A DNA stretch of 64,000 bases, taken from contig NC_080053.1 in NCBI RefSeq assembly GCF_026212465.1, forward strand, positions 19,629,273 through 19,693,272. Reading direction: 5' to 3'. This document shows, piece by piece, positions 43,465 to 64,000 of this stretch. A program made the position numbers and the translations under genes. The first letter of the stretch is position 1; each line of letters opens with the position of its first letter. Below the pieces are notes generated by a model. That model was not told the origin of the DNA, ran no database searches, and was given only the letters and a program-made list of their open reading frames with translations. Source of the DNA: Amaranthus tricolor (lineage: Eukaryota > Streptophyta > Magnoliopsida > Caryophyllales > Amaranthaceae).

Positions 43465-45556
43465 CTATTCAGGGCCTTGCCCTTGATCAGTTTGCCATTG
43501 ATCATATAATTCTCTACAATCATTAAGGTATATTTCTAACGCATGTCGTTGACGGGAGTTCAAATCCGCAAGCCGCGTAGGTAGTCTTGCCACTGGAGAG
43601 AATCGACTGGCCCATTCTTTCGCGAACTGAAAACACAACAGTACAATGTGCGTTATTAAATCATTAAATAAAAGAAACTTGAAAAAAATTTATAATAAAA
43701 CTCACGTAATCAGATCTGCTCTGACCAGGACCAGGACCGGAAGCCAGCAATTCGTCTCGGGATATGTACGGGTGCGAGCAAACTCTGAACCATTCAACGT
43801 AATTAGGTTCAGTCTCTAAAGGAACAGTAGCCCGTCGAAGTCCCTGCTCAACAAGGCGGCCACTGTAGGGGAACCTACTCCACGCCTCCACAAATGCAGC
43901 AGCAGAAGAAGGAAAGGTCACGGAGTAGGTTCCGTGTGCCGGTCGAAGAGCCTTGGCTGGTCTCATAGGAGCTGGAGGAATAGACTGCACGAACCCAATC
44001 TGTCGCAATGCCCGCTCCGGAAAATACACCTCCACAACATCAAAGCAGGTGATACCCCCGATGACTGTGGTGCGTGGGTGCTCATGCAGCAATGCAGCAG
44101 CTCCACAATTGTAGGGAGTCCATTCAACCTGCTTACAGGCCAAGTTAAAAAACAAATTTCCTACACATAAAAAACAACATGCATGACAAAATGTAATGTA
44201 AAATACCTGAGTCTCTGTCATTGAGTCCAGAACCTTGCGGAATGATATCAACCTGTCCAGCTCACGACCTACTTTCTTCGGCGTCCACATCTCCGCCCTA
44301 GTCGTGTTTGGCACATCATCTCGGCGAGAATGAGGGCGGAAAGCGGGGAAGTACTCATAGATCCATGTCTGGAGCAATGTGAGGCATCCAGCAATGGTCC
44401 TGCAACCAGCCCTAGATGCCATTCCGAGCTGCCTGTACAAGAACGCCAAAGTCACCGCACCCCAAGCCACGTCCTGTTCATCGTCGTTGACGACAACTAT
44501 CGGGTGAGGTCGCATGCCAGTCCTGGTCTTATCCGCCAACAAGGTAGAGCCAATGACAGCCATGTAGTACGCTGTGGTCTGGGTATCCAAGGCATGCGAC
44601 CTATGACACAGCCGCATCAGTTCAGCAACGCTTATGCATCCGCTGGTGAATGAACCTTTACGTCGAAGCTCAGACAGAGGCTCGCCGACCAGATTGGTGA
44701 TACCAACCTCCCACTCCGCCTCCGAAGGCTCAGCCGGCAGAGAACCATCAATAGAAATGCCCAATATGCGTTGCACGTCGTGCAACATAATCGTCATCTC
44801 TCCCCAGGGCATGTGAAAGGTGTTCGTATCCGGCTGCCACCTCTCGACGAACGCCGATATCAAAGCAGAGTCGATGTGCTGGTGCATAATGACCGGTAGT
44901 CGACCGAGGGAAGTGGAAGGTAGAAAATCGACTAGCTCAACGGACAAATCCCTCAATCCGATGATGGACTCCACCGGTCTCTTCCTAATACGGCACTCCA
45001 GAATCGGAGGCGTACGCTCGGAGCCGTCATAAATAAGTTTAGCTATGTGCCCGCCATAGCTAGGGATCAGTCGCGTATCTGTCGGCCCCCCGGGCTGGGG
45101 TGATGTCACTAACCAGTCTGTGTTAGTGGACTGTGAGGGCCTGCCCCGTGGCGGCTCATTATCGACAAAACTTCCTCCTGCACGCTCAGATGCGGCGGAA
45201 GAACTAGGGCCGCCACGGGCAAATCTGCCTTCGGGGCCACGAACTATAGTCCAGTCCAATGGGGCAGGCTCAGGACCTTGGAACTGAACATCATCAGCAT
45301 CATTATCATCATCACTATAAACCCCCCAACTACTCTGGAGGCTATCAGCCTGGTCATCAAAATGAGTACGCACTTGGTTCAGCGTACTCGACCTTTGGGC
45401 CTCACTGTGTCTGGCCGCCTCTTCCTGCCTAGCCCTCCTAGCAGAAACCGTGACCCCTCTCTCATGCGGGTCCCCTCTGAGTAAGGTAGGCCTAGAACTA
45501 TTACCTCTCAACAATTGCCTAAAAAAACCCTTTCCTTTTCCTTGATTACCAGCCAT
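43465..45556 (-). CDS. E2 plant mobile domain (PMD, MAIN-like) protein, apparently intact
   Basis: Exons on the minus strand are 45556-44207 (450 codons), 44128-43706 (141 codons) and 43626-43465 (53 codons plus stop), all phase 0, giving 644 residues. The introns are 78 and 79 bp; the first could be read through in frame, which hides it, but CAG/GTATTT and AAGCAG/GTTGAATGG are good splice sites and removing it joins MTETQ to VEWTPYN, as expected in PMD proteins. N-terminus basic, then an acidic stretch (DDDNDADD), then the PMD over roughly residues 190-560. The host proteins MAIN and MAIL1 are nuclear silencing factors; here the gene sits in the mudrB position of a MuDR-like element. No stop is seen, so it could be expressed. 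Confidence 0.85.
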
Positions 45557-45953
45557 TTTCTACAATTTTTTACGGTTTCATTCAATATTATAAATAATAA
45601 TATTTCTAAATACATAATAATCATAAATAAAATATGGAAAAAAATAACAAAAAAAAAACAAAAAATTATTAACATTTAATTAAAAAAAATATATACAAAA
45701 CATAAACATATAATTAATAATAAATAAAAATAACAATAACAATAATAATAATAAAATTAATAATAACAACATTAACATATATTTAATAATACAAAATTAA
45801 CAATCACAATAATAATAATAATATTAATAATAATAACATTAACATATATTTAATATTAACAAAAATAACAATAGAATAATAATAATAATTAAATTAATAA
45901 TAATAAAATTAATAAAATATATACGGAAAAAATAAAAAAAAAATAAAAATTAT

Positions 45954-45981
45954 AGGAGTCGCCCAGATCTGGGCGACTCCT
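45954..45981. repeat. right palindromic module 1 of E2, collapsed
   Basis: Only 28 bp remain, a perfect palindrome from AGGAGTCGCC to GGCGACTCCT. The corresponding E1 module is 96 bp; the lost part is exactly the inner inverted repeat. Confidence 0.9.
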
Positions 45982-46184
45982 TTAATTTTTTTTTTTTTCG
46001 TGATTAAATTTAATTACAAATAACTTAATTTATTAATAAAAATGAGGTTTTTTTTTAAAATTTCAAACTTTAAATATATTTTTCCTAAATATAAGGAAAA
46101 AATTAAAAAACAAAAATTTTTATATATACAAAACATAAACATTTATTTAATAATAAATAAAAATAAATAAAAAAAAAAAGTTAT

Positions 46185-46280
46185 AGGAGTCGCCCAGATC
46201 TGGGCGGCTCGACCCCGGTTCAGTCGCCTAAAATTAGGCGACTGAACCGGGGTCCAGTCGCCCAGATCTGGGCGACTCCT
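46185..46280. repeat. right palindromic module 2 of E2
   Basis: Full-length 96-bp module, as in E1, with a following T tract and the CGTGATTAAATTTAATTAC sequence. Confidence 0.88.
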
Positions 46281-46433
46281 ATATTTTTTTTTTTTTTTTT
46301 TCGTGATTAAATTTAATTACAAATAACTTACCTCGATTGATAAATTCCGGATTGAACTTAATTTTTGCTCCCAAATTTTGCTTTTGTATGTTGGTTTTTA
46401 GTTGTAGTGAGAGTATTTTTAGTGTGATTGTGG

Positions 46434-46443
46434 TTTATATAGA
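46434..46443 (-). promoter_or_regulatory. putative TATA box of the E2 PMD gene
   Basis: Inverted: TCTATATAAA, at the same place as in E1, just inside the right terminal repeat. Confidence 0.5.
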
Positions 46444-46554
46444 AAATTTTAGCTTCAATGGCATAATTGTAATTTTTTCAAAAATCAAGGGCAATATGGT
46501 AATTTACTAGGGGTGGCGAAAAAATGAAAAGGGTGGCGAATTATAAGGATTGGG
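46444..46554 (+). repeat. right terminal inverted repeat of E2
   Basis: Ends GGTGGCGAATTATAAGGATTGGG as in E1, two bases shorter in the G run, followed by TTTCTTAT. Confidence 0.85.
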
Positions 46555-46562
46555 TTTCTTAT

Positions 46563-47287
46563 TTCTCACTCCGGGCTCCGAACTCCTCCACGCGACCACA
46601 TCCACTCCATCACCGGGCACCGGTGAAATGTAACACCGTCTCCCCCTGGTGCTATCCGTTGTTCTTGTATTGCTCTTAAGGTATTGCGTTCTCAATGTTT
46701 TTGTATGTTATTTTTTTTCAATTTCAATTTATTTTCAATTTCAATTTCTTTTCTAGGTTTTAAATTTTTGATGAATCTAGCAATTAGGAATTTCGGATAG
46801 TTGCTTTTTTTTTGGAATTTATGTGAATTGGGTCTTAATAATGGTGAAATTTTTGTAATTTGATTAGGTTATATTTTTTTCATTTTTAATTTATTTGTCT
46901 ACTGCATATTTGATGAATCTAGCAATTAGGATGGTTGATTTTTTTGGAATCTTTTGATGAATCTAGCAATTAGGATTGGTATTTTTGATGAATCTAGCAG
47001 TTGGACTTAATAAAATTTGGATGAATCTAGCAATTAGGATAGTTGATTTTTTGGATTTGCTGAATTGGGTCTAAATAGTGGTAAATTTGTTTGTCATTTG
47101 CACTACAATGCGGTGTATGCTGAAAGGGTTCCTAAAGAGTGTAATGTGATTGTTGTTTTTGATTCTTTTTAAATACTTTTAGGATTCAAAACTATTGCCT
47201 TATTTGTATTTTTTTCACCTGAAGTTTGATATTGTGAACCTGCATATGGACAGCTCTGAAGTTTATTAAGAGTAAGTATTTCACTGA
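46563..47287 (+). promoter_or_regulatory. upstream and 5' leader region of ALG13
   Basis: Relatively GC-rich from 46565 to 46655, probably the transcribed leader. CTTAAG/GTATTG at 46679 is a plausible donor and ATGGACAG at about 47252 a plausible acceptor, so a leader intron of about 570 bp is likely. Inside it, five degenerate copies of GATGAATCTAGCAATTAGGA occur (starts 46770, 46912, 46956, 46987 and 47020). No TATA box was assigned. The whole region is bounded upstream by MULE E2. Confidence 0.45.
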
Positions 47288-59240
<11,953 letters not shown>

Positions 59241-59348
59241 CAAACTCATACTTTTTCTTTCAAAGTCTATTCTTTCTCTTTTTCTTTTTTGGTGAAATTA
59301 AAACAGATGCAATCTATGTATCCTTTTAATGGTGCTTGTGAGTTATTA
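59241..59348 (+). terminator. ALG13 3' untranslated region
   Basis: A T-rich stretch follows the stop (CTTTTTCTTTCAAAG, then TTTTTCTTTT), typical of plant 3' UTRs. No canonical AATAAA was found; GAAATTAAAACAG is the nearest A-rich candidate. Confidence 0.4.
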
Positions 59349-59660
59349 CGGCCTGTTTAGTTTGTGGTACTAAATGATGGTAATGAGAATGATTATAGTG
59401 TAAAATTTCATCAAAAGTTTCATGTCATTTCCATGGTAATGAAACCTTGATCACAAAAAAGTTTTTTTGTTTACAAATTTCTATTACCACCTAGTACCAC
59501 ATCTCCCGATGGTAATGCGTTGGAATGAAATTTATGAAGAAAATGAGATAATTGAAGTTGGACAAACATGACCATCAAGGTAGCAAGAAATTTTTCAACT
59601 AAAATTACACTAGTTTTCATTCTCATTACCACCATTTAATACTACCTACAAAAGGAACAG
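59349..59660. mobile_element. MITE-like inverted-repeat element
   Basis: The left end is CTGTTTAGTTTGTGGTACTAAATGATGGTAATGAGAATGA-like and the right end, inverted, starts CTGTTCCTTTTGTAGG, followed by a TATTAAATGGTGG motif and GTAATGAGAATGA. TTA occurs at both edges (59346-59348 and 59661-59663), as in PIF/Harbinger MITEs, but the outer few bases do not pair well. No coding region. Confidence 0.5.
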
Positions 59661-59663
59661 TTA

Positions 59664-61124
59664 GTACTTTCCTTTGTATTCACCGCTTCTACGAGTAAAT
59701 ACAGTTCCACACTTGGGTGATGTTCGGTTTGCAATAAACAGCGATCGAAATAGTCTCATATAAGTGAACGAGTTACAATATGTTTTCTGATTAATACTGG
59801 TAACAGTTACTGTTTGATGCAGTTAACCAATACCTCTCATATGTTACAATTCCTCCAATGGTGGTAATACTAAGCGTTTCCGACTTGTCTTATCTTTTCT
59901 GTAGGATACTCTGTTTTCATTCTTGTGAACACTTATTTAAGATCACTTTTGTAGATATTCTATTTCATTCTTCTCCTATTTAACTATTTATTTCCTTTTT
60001 TTGATTTTGAATTTGATTTTTTAAACTAATATAGTAATATGTCAAGTATAAGCAATACGATTTCAGTTGTCATATGTAATTGATAATCTAAGAGAAAATA
60101 ATTACAAAGTTTCATTGCAAAGTATAATTTATAATTTATCTGCAGAGGAGCTAAAGGTTTCTTCTAGAAGTAATTTTTTCTTTTTCAAGTCAAGTTTTAT
60201 TTTTGTTTTGTTGTTCTTTTTCAATTATTCAGAAATATATTTGTCATTTTCAATCCTCTATAATCTTTTTGCTATTTTTTTATTATTTTAAAAAATTTTC
60301 TAGGTTAGTTATTTAATTAAGGGAATTGAGTTATTTATGAATTTGTTTGGTAGACTATCATCTTCATGTCTTAATTTTGAATTCGTTGAAAATTTTAATT
60401 TCAACTCATTACCCAAATACGAACAAATAAATAGTTTTATATAAATTAAAGAATTTTACTATAAATACTTTTCCTGAATATATGAAACAACAAGAAATGA
60501 AAATAAAGATAAGTGTTTCCTTTTGAATACTATATCAAAGAGTAATAACAATAACATTTAACACTACTATTATTAATCAATAAAAATCAATTTACAAAGT
60601 TTCTATTATGTATTATGTAAAACTGGCATTACAATGGAAGTGTATATAGAAAGGGTTTCTAAAGATGTAGTTGGAAGTTTGTATAGAACTCTTTTCGTTC
60701 TTTATTGATGTTCATATAAGTAATGTTATCTATCATGAATTAAAAAAAAAGTGAATATTTTTAGATTATGATTATATATTTTATTCAATAAAAAAGTAAG
60801 TTAATAGAAATAAGTAAAGACCCATGAGTTTTAAAAAAATATTAAAATAAAATCATTCGAAAAAATCTAGGGATCCCAATCATTTTTTAAAAAAAAATAA
60901 AGTTAGGGAAAAGAGGTGGAAATTATAAATAATATTAAAATATTAAAACAAAATTATGGAAAGATATGTGGAGATTATAAATATCAATAAAATGTTAAAA
61001 TTTGAATAAATAAAATTAATTATATCTAAAATTTATAATATAAATAGAAAGATTTTTTAGATGAATAATGGAACGACCTAAAATAACAGATGAGAAAATA
61101 ATTTAAGATACAGTGAAAGTATTG
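59664..61124. other. intergenic DNA, nothing recognised
   Basis: Strongly AT-rich, with long A and T runs. The 74-codon frame at 60067-60291 is Phe-rich low complexity and not considered a gene. Confidence 0.5.
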
Positions 61125-61262
61125 AAATGATGAATCCAGGTGGTAGGCCTAGCATTCAAATGAGTTCATTCGCTAACATGCTAATTTGGATATATGTGAA
61201 TGAGCAAATTGATGAGATTACGTATACACGATCGCCCGCCACAAGAATGCAATTCAGCATAC
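61125..61262 (+). repeat. dispersed repeat, diverged copy of 8465-8605
   Basis: Same motif order as the earlier copy. Family unknown. Confidence 0.45.
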
Positions 61263-61382
61263 TATTCATCATTTATCAGCCTTTTAAAAATTTACAAATA
61301 ACCTAAACTCTGATTTTTGCAATATAGCGATTGTCGAACCCAAAGATAGCATGAGAAATATTCTTATTTTTATTCTTAGTCT

Positions 61383-61640
61383 ATTACTCTCTCCGTTTCT
61401 TTTTGTTCTTCCCATTTACTTTTTGCATAGTTTTCAATGTAAATTTTAAACCTTAATATCTCTAAATACACATAATAAAAAATTATAAAAAATACATAAT
61501 AATAAAAAAGTATACATTAAGACGAATCTAATAAGATCTCAGATAGATATATTTTATTTTCTAAATATATATCAAAAACATCAATTAAATTTCTCTCTCC
61601 TTAGAGTGGAATATTTCAAATGGAAAGAACATTTGAGAAT
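61383..61640. mobile_element. Stowaway-like MITE relic
   Basis: Starts TACTCTCTCCGTTTC, close to the Stowaway CTCCCTCCG end, with TTCCCATTTACTTTTTGCA and later ACATTAAGACGAATCTAATAAGATC as in the other copies. The right end (TTTCAAATGGAAAGAACA) is diverged; no TA duplication was fixed there. Confidence 0.5.
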
Positions 61641-62835
61641 GCAAAACAAAACTAAAGAAATAAGGATTTGAATGTTTGTTGCCACAAATTTACAATTTAA
61701 GAATATCAATAAGAAAATGGGCAAACAAGTATTCCAAATACTAATTCTTCAATAAAATGTGGATTAAGTTAGTAGGATAGACAAATTCAAATATTACTAG
61801 GTTGAACGAAAAATATCTCTTATCTATATTTAGTTATTATCCCATTCATGGCTAAATAACATAATAATATTAAGACTCTTTCTCAAGCTCATCTATTATT
61901 ATTAATTAGCTGCTAAGAGTTCACATACATTAATTTCCCTAATTAATTACTTACTTTTGTTATACATTTTATTTCTTTTAAAAACTAATTTACACTGGTT
62001 TTTAATAATTCTTACATTTTTATTTTTCCCGCTATATATCAAATAAGATCAATTGATGTATAGTAATTGCTATAATAATTGAAGCAACTATTAAAATGAA
62101 GAGGAAATGTTTTAAATAGATAGTTTGAAAGTTGTTTCTTAAGTTTAAAATTTGATTTTTTTTTAAAAAACAATTATAGTGTTATTGTGTTTAGATCATA
62201 CATTTTATTCCATCTTAACAAGTTATCTTTTCAAAATCTATCTTGTTAGAGCAAAGCAATGAATGAAATTAAAAGATTTTATGGGAAATCTTACTTTAAC
62301 CATCAAAATCAACCAACCCTTTATCGACCCTCATAATAAAACCATCCATTGAGTAATCAAATCAAATTAATTTTAGCCCTTTCCAAAACACTCACATCAA
62401 TGATCAACCCTTTTTCTTCCCTATTTAACCCACTTCATTTTGACGATGTATACATAAATAATGATTATTTTAAAAAGTAGTAAATTACGTTTATGTGTCT
62501 CTGTTTTACATGAGGGCTTTTGAGATTTTTTATTTTATTTTTTATTTTTTTTTTAATATTATTTATTTTGTCTTTTTATGGCTATTTACATTAATATTTA
62601 GAATTTTCTACTTTATTTTCACCTTCATGTTCTTGTATCTCTCTTCTTAATCGTTCTTTTTTAAAAGATGTTGAATCCTTCTCTTTATAACCCCACAATT
62701 TATTTTTCATGTCTCCAAAAAGAAAAATCATAAGAAACTAAATCAATATAAGTCATTATCTATTTTTACCCCTTTTTAGATTATTCATATAGTTTTATTA
62801 ATAATTCTTCAATTTCTTACCCGAGTTTAGATCGG
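61641..62835. other. intergenic DNA, nothing recognised
   Basis: AT-rich non-coding DNA. No gene or bounded repeat was seen. Confidence 0.5.
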
Positions 62836-63560
62836 TTAGATCAAGTGTCATCCTTATCTTACCCAGTGTATCCCGCTCATAGAAAACTATGGTTAGGGTC
62901 TGGGGAGAACAGAACGACGACAGCTCATACCCATAAATGAGAGTGCGGTCAAAGAGTCCCTCGACTCGAGAAAGGTCTTCAGAGAGAGAGAAACTTGCAA
63001 CTTACAAATAGAATAAATAGAATACGTACAAATAACTAAAAATAAAGATAAAAGCAAAGAAGGAGATAAAGAGCGATAATTAAAGGCAATGAATAATAAC
63101 AAACGCTGGGTAAAAGGGACGGGTTTAGTAATCTAAGACGTGGATAAGGCGTTGCCAACTGTCCCTATCCTTGGTCAGGTCCTTGGAGAGGTGAAGTTCA
63201 TACATGTCACTTTTAATTTGTTCCTCCTAGGTTCTTCTAGATCTTCCTCGACGTCTCTTGCCCTCCACTATCCCTCCACTATGATGCATTCGATCCTTCT
63301 TATTGGGGCATCGTGTGTCTTTCTCTGCACATACCCAAATCATCTCAACTTGTTCTCCCGCATCTTTGCGAAGAGAAGTGCAACCCCTAACTTCTCCCTA
63401 AACTCCTGGTTTCTTATCCTATCCATCATAGTATTACCACACATCCACCTCAGCATACGCATTTTTATTACTTTCATCCTTTGTTCGAAAACCTTTTTTA
63501 CGGGCCAACATTCGGTCCTATACAACAACGCCGGTCAAATTGCAACGTGCAATCTGTAAA
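62836..63560 (-). pseudogene. 5'-truncated RTE-type LINE, 3' end of the ORF plus 3' UTR
   Basis: On the minus strand, 63528-63340 encodes the RTE C-terminal signature (YRTECWPVKK, MRMLRWMCGNT, DRIRNQ, REKLGVA, KMRENKLR). Past the stop at 63340 the sequence continues with QRK and PIRRIE-like remnants of the same ORF, and then a 3' UTR to about 62836 with GACTCTTTGACCGC, TGTCGTCGTTCTGTTC and GGGATACACTGGGTA. The tail ends in an AAGATAAGGATGAC-like run, as expected for RTE elements. A stop replaces a Trp after NKLR. Only this 3' part of the element is present. Confidence 0.8.
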
Positions 63561-64000
63561 TTTAAATTTCCTATAAAAATACTTGTTTACCAAGTCCCCC
63601 ACCCATACGCAAGTAGGAAGTTTGAAGGAGTTTTACATTAGTTAGTTATGAATTCTAATTAACTAATCACAAAATCTTATGAAAGACTTTCTCTTTGAGA
63701 GACCATTTCTAATTTAGTCGGCTTATTATTATTATTTAGTTTAATTAAGCTCTAATGGGTTAGGCTTAAGAGACATCTTTCAAAGAAACGGTCTCTCAGA
63801 AAATTAGTTGTTAACTAATAATTTGGTTTATTCATTATTATTATCCAAAATCCACTAGCCTATTCAAAAGTCGACCATTACAATATTGTGAACGTCCACT
63901 ATGTACATCAAAGATTGTTTTTAATGAAGTATTATTGTTTTTTGGGTTTACTAAAACAAAGTCAATTTGTCAATGAGACTATTATGATCTTCCTGTTAGC
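63561..64000. repeat. intergenic DNA with a short foldback repeat
   Basis: Inverted arms TTTGAGAGACCATTTCT (about 63696) and AGAAACGGTCTCTCAGA (about 63784) lie about 75 bp apart, a small MITE-like foldback. Similar GAGACGATCTCA sequence occurs at about 8716. No gene was seen up to the window end. Confidence 0.45.

Larger units (their letters stand above)
45560..46331 (-). other. predicted 5' leader intron of the E2 PMD gene
   Basis: Donor CGAG/GTAAGT at 46331 and acceptor TTGTAG ending at 45560, 772 bp. It holds both right palindromic modules. Same structure as E1. Confidence 0.6.
39668..46562 (+). mobile_element. MULE E2: second copy of the transposase-OTU/PMD transposon
   Basis: A 6879-bp element (39676-46554) with its own 8-bp duplication TTTCTTAT (39668-39675 and 46555-46562). 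Same ends, orientation and genes as E1, with very few substitutions. It differs in tract lengths, in a collapsed right palindromic module, and in having an open PMD gene. The transposase gene has the same TAA and frameshift as E1. Its right end is about 0.7 kb from the ALG13 start codon. Confidence 0.93.

Noticed and set aside
44129..44206. Apparent cysteine-rich hydrophobic segment within the PMD protein
   Set aside because: It is a 78-bp in-frame intron with good GT and AG sites; removing it restores the conserved PMD sequence.
29781..46562. E1/E2 as one tandem segmental duplication
   Set aside because: Each copy has a different perfect 8-bp target duplication and the sequence between is unique, so they are separate insertions.
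63140..63559. 139-codon plus-strand frame
   Set aside because: It is the antisense of an RTE LINE ORF end on the minus strand.

Overview
This is nuclear DNA from a flowering plant, almost certainly a eudicot: AT-rich, intron-containing, and filled with plant transposon families (Ty1/copia, Mutator-like MULE, CACTA-like, Stowaway, RTE-type LINE). The species cannot be named from the sequence. Only one ordinary host gene is present, a three-exon ALG13 homologue (47288-59240, +), the catalytic subunit of the second step of dolichol-linked oligosaccharide synthesis. Nearly everything else is mobile DNA or its decay products.

Layout. 1-2765: intergenic, with a SINE-like repeat. 2771-8031: copia A (+), 205-bp LTRs, GTGGG target duplication, 24-G polypurine tract. 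8037-10501: repeat debris and a Stowaway MITE. 10502-15374: copia B (-), 3' LTR truncated. 15375-20616: copia C (+), 5' LTR truncated where it meets B; its integrase carries a 658-bp MULE-type MITE with a perfect 9-bp target duplication. 21105-21444: CACTA-like MITE. 21583-26482: copia D (-), 346-bp LTRs, CAACG duplication, inserted in CACTA-like sequence. 26583-29780: intergenic with an RTE 3' fragment. 29789-36791 and 39676-46554: two nearly identical 7-kb autonomous-type MULEs (E1, E2), same orientation, each with its own 8-bp target duplication. 36800-39667: two foldback MITEs. 46563-59240: ALG13, whose second intron is 10.7 kb because it holds a long AT microsatellite split by copia F (52178-57201, -). 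59241-64000: intergenic with MITE-like repeats and an RTE LINE 3' end.

The most interesting system is the E1/E2 MULE. It has the convergent two-gene plan of maize MuDR. The rightward gene encodes a FAR1-like zinc-binding domain, a MULE transposase core and, through a splice junction I can place, a C-terminal OTU-type cysteine protease. The leftward gene encodes a plant mobile domain (PMD, MAIN-like) protein. Both genes have a very short first exon followed by a roughly 0.8-kb intron, and both introns carry dense palindromic modules built from alternating AGTCGC/GCGACT sites between A and T tracts. The PMD gene is open in E2 and has two stops in E1. The transposase gene shares an in-frame TAA and a one-base frameshift in both copies, so the pair probably moved with help in trans. 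E2 lies about 0.7 kb upstream of the ALG13 start codon.

All five copia elements are broken by stops or frameshifts, although eye-counted LTR differences are few (about 1-2%), so these insertions look fairly recent. Exon, intron and element boundaries were read by eye from splice signals, terminal repeats and target duplications; no database search or alignment program was used.
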